Source: Priapulus caudatus (Eukaryota; Priapulida; Priapulimorpha; Priapulimorphida; Priapulidae). Taken from it: DNA of 64,000 nt. Where the stretch lies: NCBI RefSeq assembly GCF_000485595.1, contig NW_014577789.1:23616-87615 (forward strand), read 5' to 3'. Shown piece after piece: positions 60,301 to 64,000 of this stretch. The notes below the pieces were generated by a model. That model did no database searches and was not told the DNA's origin. It saw only the letters and a program-made list of their open reading frames with translations. Within the stretch, counting starts at the first letter, position 1, and every line of letters starts with the position of its first letter. The position numbers were made by a program, and so were the translations under genes.

Positions 60301-63300
60301 GAACATGGTGACGTACCTGGGGCTGGAGCACCATATCAAGCGTGACGGCGATCAGCGCTCGCTGACGATCAAGGCTGAGAACGACTGCCGGCGTCTGCAC
60401 TGTGCGCTGCGCGACCTCTCGTCGTTCCTGCAGGCCCTTGGCCGCCTCGCACATCAGTTCATCGGCGAGCTTCTCCTCAGTCGCATGGCGGATGGCCTCG
60501 ACATCGTGAAGAGGTGGGGTGTGAGTGTGTACCCCCCGCGCCACGCTGTGTTGCTGCCGTAGGGAGCCCCATCTTGTGCCGCCTGTTGCGTCTTGGTTCT
60601 CGCGTTCAACCCTTCTTTTGCAACCTCTTCTCTACAGCCCTCGTGTTTCACCTGACTCTTCTTTTTAGCTCATCTGACGAAGTCAGATGGAGCTTGTAGA
60701 ATCGCATGATTGTCCGTGCGTGCGTTCGTGCGTGCATCCGTCAACAGTTGGGCACAAATCTAAATGGCTCGACGTACGGATTCGAAAGTCGGGACGTGGG
60801 GGGGGGTAATCCGAAAACGAGTTGGGATGTTGAAGCTGGTCAAAAGGTCACAAAGGTCAATTGTCAAGAGGTGTAAAAAAAGGGGGAACATTCCCTCCTT
60901 AACTTAAGGTATAGGGAGGAAATGCAAAATTGCGGCACAAATCTAAACGGCTTGACTTAGGCTCGTGATAGTCGGTGTATAGCATCATGGTAGGGAAAGC
61001 CATCACTGTGCCGAAATTGGAGGTCACAGGTCAAAGGTCAATGGGGCACAGGGCAGATTTTAGACATTTTCTGAGGACGTGGTCTGACGGAGCGATTGAA
61101 AAACTTTTTTGTTTCAGCGGTGACCTAGCATTTTTATGGCTATTGAAAGGACCATGAAATGTACTTTCCGCTGACATGCAAAGAGTAAGTGTCGGATAAC
61201 TTTTTGACCCTCAAGAGGAGGGTTAAACATTGATTTGTTGACTGTTAACAACGGACTGAACTGCTTTTGCTATTATTAGAGCCCATACCTCTGTGAATGT
61301 GAGGCTACAGTTGCACAGTTTAATTGCAAAGGCAAATGTTTTTTGAACAAGGTTTACGCTCCTTAAATCATATTATTTTCTAAAGCAGTCTGTCTATAGC
61401 ACCCTGAAGGCTGAATCAGTGAATGCTCGTGTGGGTAGGCAAAAACACGGGGCAGCCCATGGCTAGCACGTTTCTAATCATAATTGTTGCCTGCCAACCT
61501 GCAATGCACATGTGTCTGCAATGCATAGAGATTAGGTGGGTGCGAAAGTGTAGCTGATATATTTGTTCCAATTGACTACGAAAGTCAAACAAGAATAAAG
61601 AATTTTATGAAGCAGGAGAATGCGTCCTATTGATTGTATGGGTGATATAAGTCGATGTTATGTAAGGTGGATTATTAGATGATCATGTTTGCCATGTGTT
61701 TCAGCTTGTGCCATGCCGCACTATACGGCAGCAAGATGAAGTTGTATGAGATCACGACGCTGGCATCTGTACTACAGCCCGACTTTACTGAGGCGTAAGA
61801 AACCATTATCCGATAAACGTCGCTTAGCAAAAGTGTAGCTTTGTCTTGTTTATACGTGCCATATAAACGTCATGAGCATAATTAACATATATTAAGGTTA
61901 TCTTGTAGCAGTTATGTCACAGTTGATTTTAATGCATATCAATTCATGTGAGTTGGCCTCATATTTGAAATGTATTGCACTAGCTCTGATCACAATTAAT
62001 GGTGACATTAGTCCATGTTTACCTATTACTCACCCTACCACTACCTACTACCCACTATCAATCAATAGATGTGCAAAGTGGTGATTGTGTAATGTAATGC
62101 AACCATGTATCCAATTAGAATTGTGATTATCTTTAGATACTAACATAATGATACAATTGGTTAGGTGTGGAAATAGACCAGCAGCTAACCACACCATACA
62201 GTGTCGCTCACTGTGATTGGTTTCACAATGTTGTGGTGCTCTGGCTTGCAGTAACGCACAGACACTAGCAGCTCTGAAGGCCTACTCTCACTGGGTAGCT
62301 CAGTACTATGCAGAGATGCAGAGACAGGGGAAGGAGAATGACCAGCTGGCCACCCTCGTCACATCGACTATGGAGGCCATAACACCAATGCTTCAAGACA
62401 ATGTAAGTCAGTTTTATTTGGTCACATTGTGAAACATTCCTGCACAAGTTTGTCATTAGTTTGGAATTGTTTGTTTGGTGTGAGGTGCAGCATGGGTATC
62501 TAGATAGTCGTGCATATTTGTGTATTGACCTTGGGCACGTTGTCACAAACAAAATTAACAATATTGTCTTTATCATTAGTGTTAACATTAAAATTTTCTC
62601 ATAGACTGTTGACAGAAACATGATAAGGTTACAAGTGTCTCTTACACAGTGTATAGAGGGTCCAGTCTTTGAGAAAAAGTTAATGTTAAGACTGATTTAG
62701 TTTTTGACAGCGGGCTCCTGCTTTTTAATAGCTCAGAATTTTACAGTAGTGCAATATTTGTCAAGAACCTAAAAACTAAAGCTGGTAAAATATTCCTGGG
62801 AATGCTTCCTAGTTGTATTTTTCTTAGTGTAAAATGTGTTACGATACTTTCCATCGTGACCAAATTTCTGTTTTGTAGGTTCCAGAAAAGATCATGCAGT
62901 CTGCTGCTCACTTACTGCTCTCTGTTGCAACGACGATACGACCGTCTTTTCTTCTCGCCTTGGAAACAACGCAGACACTTTTCACTAGTGTCAGCCAGGG
63001 GGCATTGCTGACACTACCGATACAAGTACAGATGATATGTTTTCTTAAGCACCAACAATTTGTTACTGAATTTTTTTAACCTTTATTGCTGAATGGATAT
63101 GAGTGGACATGTTTGTTTTAAGGTAATGAGTGAGAGCAGCTGAGAAACACTCAGCAGCACTGAAGCATTATGATAGTCAGAGAGCACACGGTTATGCGAG
63201 CGGAAAATCGTGTCTTGCAGTGCCGCTCATGAGCGTTATTCCCTCCTAGGTGCAGTTGCTGGTGTATCGGTCACTCTCCAACGTGCTGCTGCTCCCGTGG

Positions 63301-63433
63301 CCCAACGTACCCGATGGTGAGCAGAAGTGGCACATGCGAGCCGAACACCACCAGAACTTCATCAAGACGCTGATGTCACAGTACCGGCAGCTGCGTGGCG
63401 TCGCCGCCAACGACCACCAGCTGCAGCAGCAAG
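51359..63433 (+). CDS. XPO6: XPO6, exportin-6, 5' two thirds (runs off the window)
   Basis: Exportin-6 is a RanGTP-dependent importin-beta-type receptor that exports actin-profilin from the nucleus. Coding exons: 51359-51361, 54896-54986, 55165-55277, 55653-55850, 56414-56573, 56919-57044, 57265-57527, 57982-58124, 58296-58435, 59086-59249, 59929-60063, 60284-60513, 61705-61794, 62252-62402, 62879-63025, 63250-63433; all phases agree, giving about 779 of roughly 1,125 residues. Diagnostic words: EELLNNFSQQ, FIRNKLVKLVVDIGR, PREDLSVSRKEELRKLLLDQ, TATPPPSPS, CLSHLFSWIPLSA, GVLAMTCINE, MAKNCVP, YIEKFTDFL, LEELDDETVDDD, AENDCRRLHCALRDLSSFL, LLLPWPNVPDGEQ. The start is an exon holding only ATG before a GTAAGT donor; joined to exon 2 it gives MAADEESLRSLEALM, in register with the family N terminus. 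This first exon is the least certain. The remaining 3' exons lie beyond 64000. Confidence 0.94.
51456..51651. mobile_element. Telomere-cored foldback element T3
   Basis: The arms share AAGGATAGAGAACATGGGTC and AAAACCAATGT for about 37 bp. The core at 51538-51607 is TTAGGG-like. CTCCAGTAC (51447-51455) and CTCTAGTAC (51652-51660) form a 9-bp target duplication with one mismatch. It lies in XPO6 intron 1, about 95 bp from the donor. Confidence 0.8.
51663..51964. mobile_element. Telomere-cored foldback element T4
   Basis: The arms share GGGTCTATGTCCCC and TACTGCCGGAACGTACCCTG for about 50 bp. The core at 51834-51898 is CCCTAA-like, opposite in orientation to T1-T3. TAGTACTA occurs on both sides (51655-51662 and 51966-51973). 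It follows T3 immediately. Confidence 0.8.
51980..52035. repeat. 56-bp near-perfect palindrome (T5)
   Basis: ATAGCCCGCGTTCATTAACT opens a 24-bp arm whose exact inverse closes it; the centre is CAGGCCTA. Its GCGTTCA start resembles the ends of the AGCCGCGTTCACACG foldback family, so it may be a minimal relative. Confidence 0.85.
52379..52822. other. Repeat end and 402-N assembly gap
   Basis: N bases occupy 52421-52822. The sequence just before the gap (CAGGGGCGTGTACAGGA and a G-run) is the end of the 2303-type element, and the sequence just after is repeat A, so the gap falls within repeats in XPO6 intron 1. Confidence 0.95.
52823..53466 (+). repeat. Interspersed repeat A, copy 2 (5' end in gap)
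   Basis: Matches 60885-61380 almost base for base up to about 53170, then matches the far part of copy 1 up to CTCTCTATTT near 53464. It is in XPO6 intron 1. Confidence 0.8.
53467..54895. other. XPO6 intron 1, remainder
   Basis: No exon recognised. A frame at 53489-53920 is open for 143 codons, but I find no family resemblance or splice context. 54290-54460 has repeated AACTGTGGAA words similar to 24545-24660. Confidence 0.45.
58813..59152 (+). repeat. 68-bp tandem repeat of the XPO6 exon 9 acceptor region
   Basis: Exon 9 here counts the ATG-only exon as exon 0. Units begin near 58813, 58881, 58949, 59017 and 59085, exactly 68 bp apart. Each holds intron end (GCTAATAGGCAGCATTGTTT), acceptor, and the first ~38 bp of the exon (TTTTATAATTGCCTTGAGAT). 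Only the last unit continues into the true exon at 59086. Units 3 and 4 keep intact CAG acceptors (exon-like starts at 58950 and 59018); unit 2 has lost its AG and unit 1 is more diverged. Confidence 0.88.
59526..59725. mobile_element. MITE with TACTGTATACGC ends
   Basis: TACTGTATACGC and GCGTATACAGTA are inverted ends, extended by TATTTCGC and GCGAAAAATA. The interior has two CGACCGCGAAA words. It lies in the XPO6 intron before 59929. Confidence 0.75.
60665..61400 (+). repeat. Interspersed repeat A, copy 3
   Basis: Begins TTAGCTCATCTGAC, which forms a stem with GTCAGATGGAGCT three bases later, then runs through the same blocks as copies 1 and 2. Similarity ends near 61400, before the tail found in the other copies. 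It is in the XPO6 intron before 61705. Confidence 0.8.
62533..62718. mobile_element. MITE related to the PSMD5 acceptor element
   Basis: The ends GGGCACGTTGTCACAAAC and, inverted, GGAGCCCGCTGTCAAAAAC pair. The interior shares GTTAACATTA and ACTGTTGACAGAAACAT with 44665-45311. It lies in the XPO6 intron after 62402. No clear target duplication was found. Confidence 0.7.
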
Positions 63434-63531
63434 GTGAGAGAGATCGCGCGTTTGCACGTATAGTCGGGGCTGCAGCGTAACGCAGCCCCCGTCCCTTCGC
63501 GCTCCTATTTCAACATTGCATGTCCTTAGGA

Positions 63532-64000
63532 GGACACAGTAGAGTGGCGCCCCCACATGTTACTTGTACCTAGTTATATACAGTAGAGTGGCGCCCCCAC
63601 ATGTTACTTGTACCTAGTTATATACAGTAGAGTGGCGCCCCCACATGTTATTTGTACCTAGGAAGACATAGTATAGTGGCGCCCCCACGTTATTTGTACC
63701 TAGGAATATACAGTATAGTGGCGCCCCCACATTATTTGTACCTAGGAAGATACAGTAGAGTGGCGACCCCATGTTATTTGTACCTAGGAAGATACAGTAG
63801 AGTGGCGACCCCATGTTATTTGTACCTAGGAAGATACAGTAGAGTGGCGACCCCATGTTATTTGTACCTAGGAAGATACAGTAGAGTGGCGCCCCCATGT
63901 TATTTGTACCTAGGAAGACATATAGTACAGTGGCGCCCCCACGTTATCTGTACCTAGGAATATACAGTAGAGTGGCGCACCCACGTTATTTGTACCTAGG
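63532..64000. repeat. 44-bp minisatellite, continues past the window
   Basis: About ten tandem units of roughly 44 bp with the core AGTAGAGTGGCGCCCCCACA and TTTGTACCTAGG, in an XPO6 intron. Unit ends alternate between GTTATATAC and GAAGATAC types. The frames across it are repeat artefacts. Confidence 0.92.

Noticed and set aside
54896-63433. Exportin-4 or exportin-7 identity
   Set aside because: PREDLSVSRKEELRKLLLDQ, AENDCRRLHCALRDLSSFL and LEELDDETVDDD are exportin-6 signatures.
63614-63957. Repeat-protein-like frames on both strands
   Set aside because: Translations of the 44-bp minisatellite in an intron.
63532-64000. CRISPR-like spacing of direct repeats
   Set aside because: Units are contiguous minisatellite copies with no unique spacers, in an animal intron.

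Overview
The window is nuclear DNA from an animal. Four intron-rich protein-coding loci can be rebuilt exon by exon with GT-AG splice sites and matching phases (one junction excepted), and each protein aligns along its length with a metazoan family. Presence of SMG7 and exportin-6, long introns, CpG-rich sequence and many short inverted-repeat elements point to a non-insect invertebrate, probably marine; I cannot name the phylum. No bacterial gene, rRNA, credible functional tRNA or CRISPR array is present.

Layout. 1-3757: repeats and inverted-repeat elements ending about 170 bp upstream of gene 1. 3758-19326 (+): SMG7, the nonsense-mediated decay adaptor, 23 coding exons. 19327-22830: SMG7 3' region, a perfect hairpin and a foldback element. 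22831-27706 (-): an RGS-domain protein, 6 coding exons, 431 residues. 27707-44156: about 16 kb with no gene I can support, holding two foldback elements (one a 2.4-kb palindrome built of tandem repeats), a retroposon-like unit running into a 3.7-kb CATA array, CA arrays, an apparent false assembly duplication beside a 25-N gap, and further inverted-repeat elements. 44157-51048 (-): PSMD5, proteasome base assembly chaperone, 8 coding exons. 51359 to the right edge (+): the first two thirds of XPO6 (exportin-6), divergent from PSMD5 across about 300 bp, with 16 coding exons visible.

The genes are housekeeping or signalling genes and do not form a pathway: mRNA surveillance, G-protein deactivation, proteasome assembly and actin export. 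The unusual content is in the mobile DNA around them. Four foldback elements, each with different arms but all with a TTAGGG-like interior and 8-10 bp target duplications, are packed into 1.9 kb around the PSMD5/XPO6 start region. A small element landed exactly on the PSMD5 exon 7 splice acceptor and duplicated it. A 68-bp unit carrying the 5' end of XPO6 exon 9 is repeated upstream as decoy acceptors.

Limits: there are two N gaps (41283-41307, 52421-52822), and several repeat-rich stretches carry scattered one-base indels typical of uncorrected long reads. Exon calls were made by eye from splice consensus, phase and remembered protein families, without alignment software; UTR ends are not determined.
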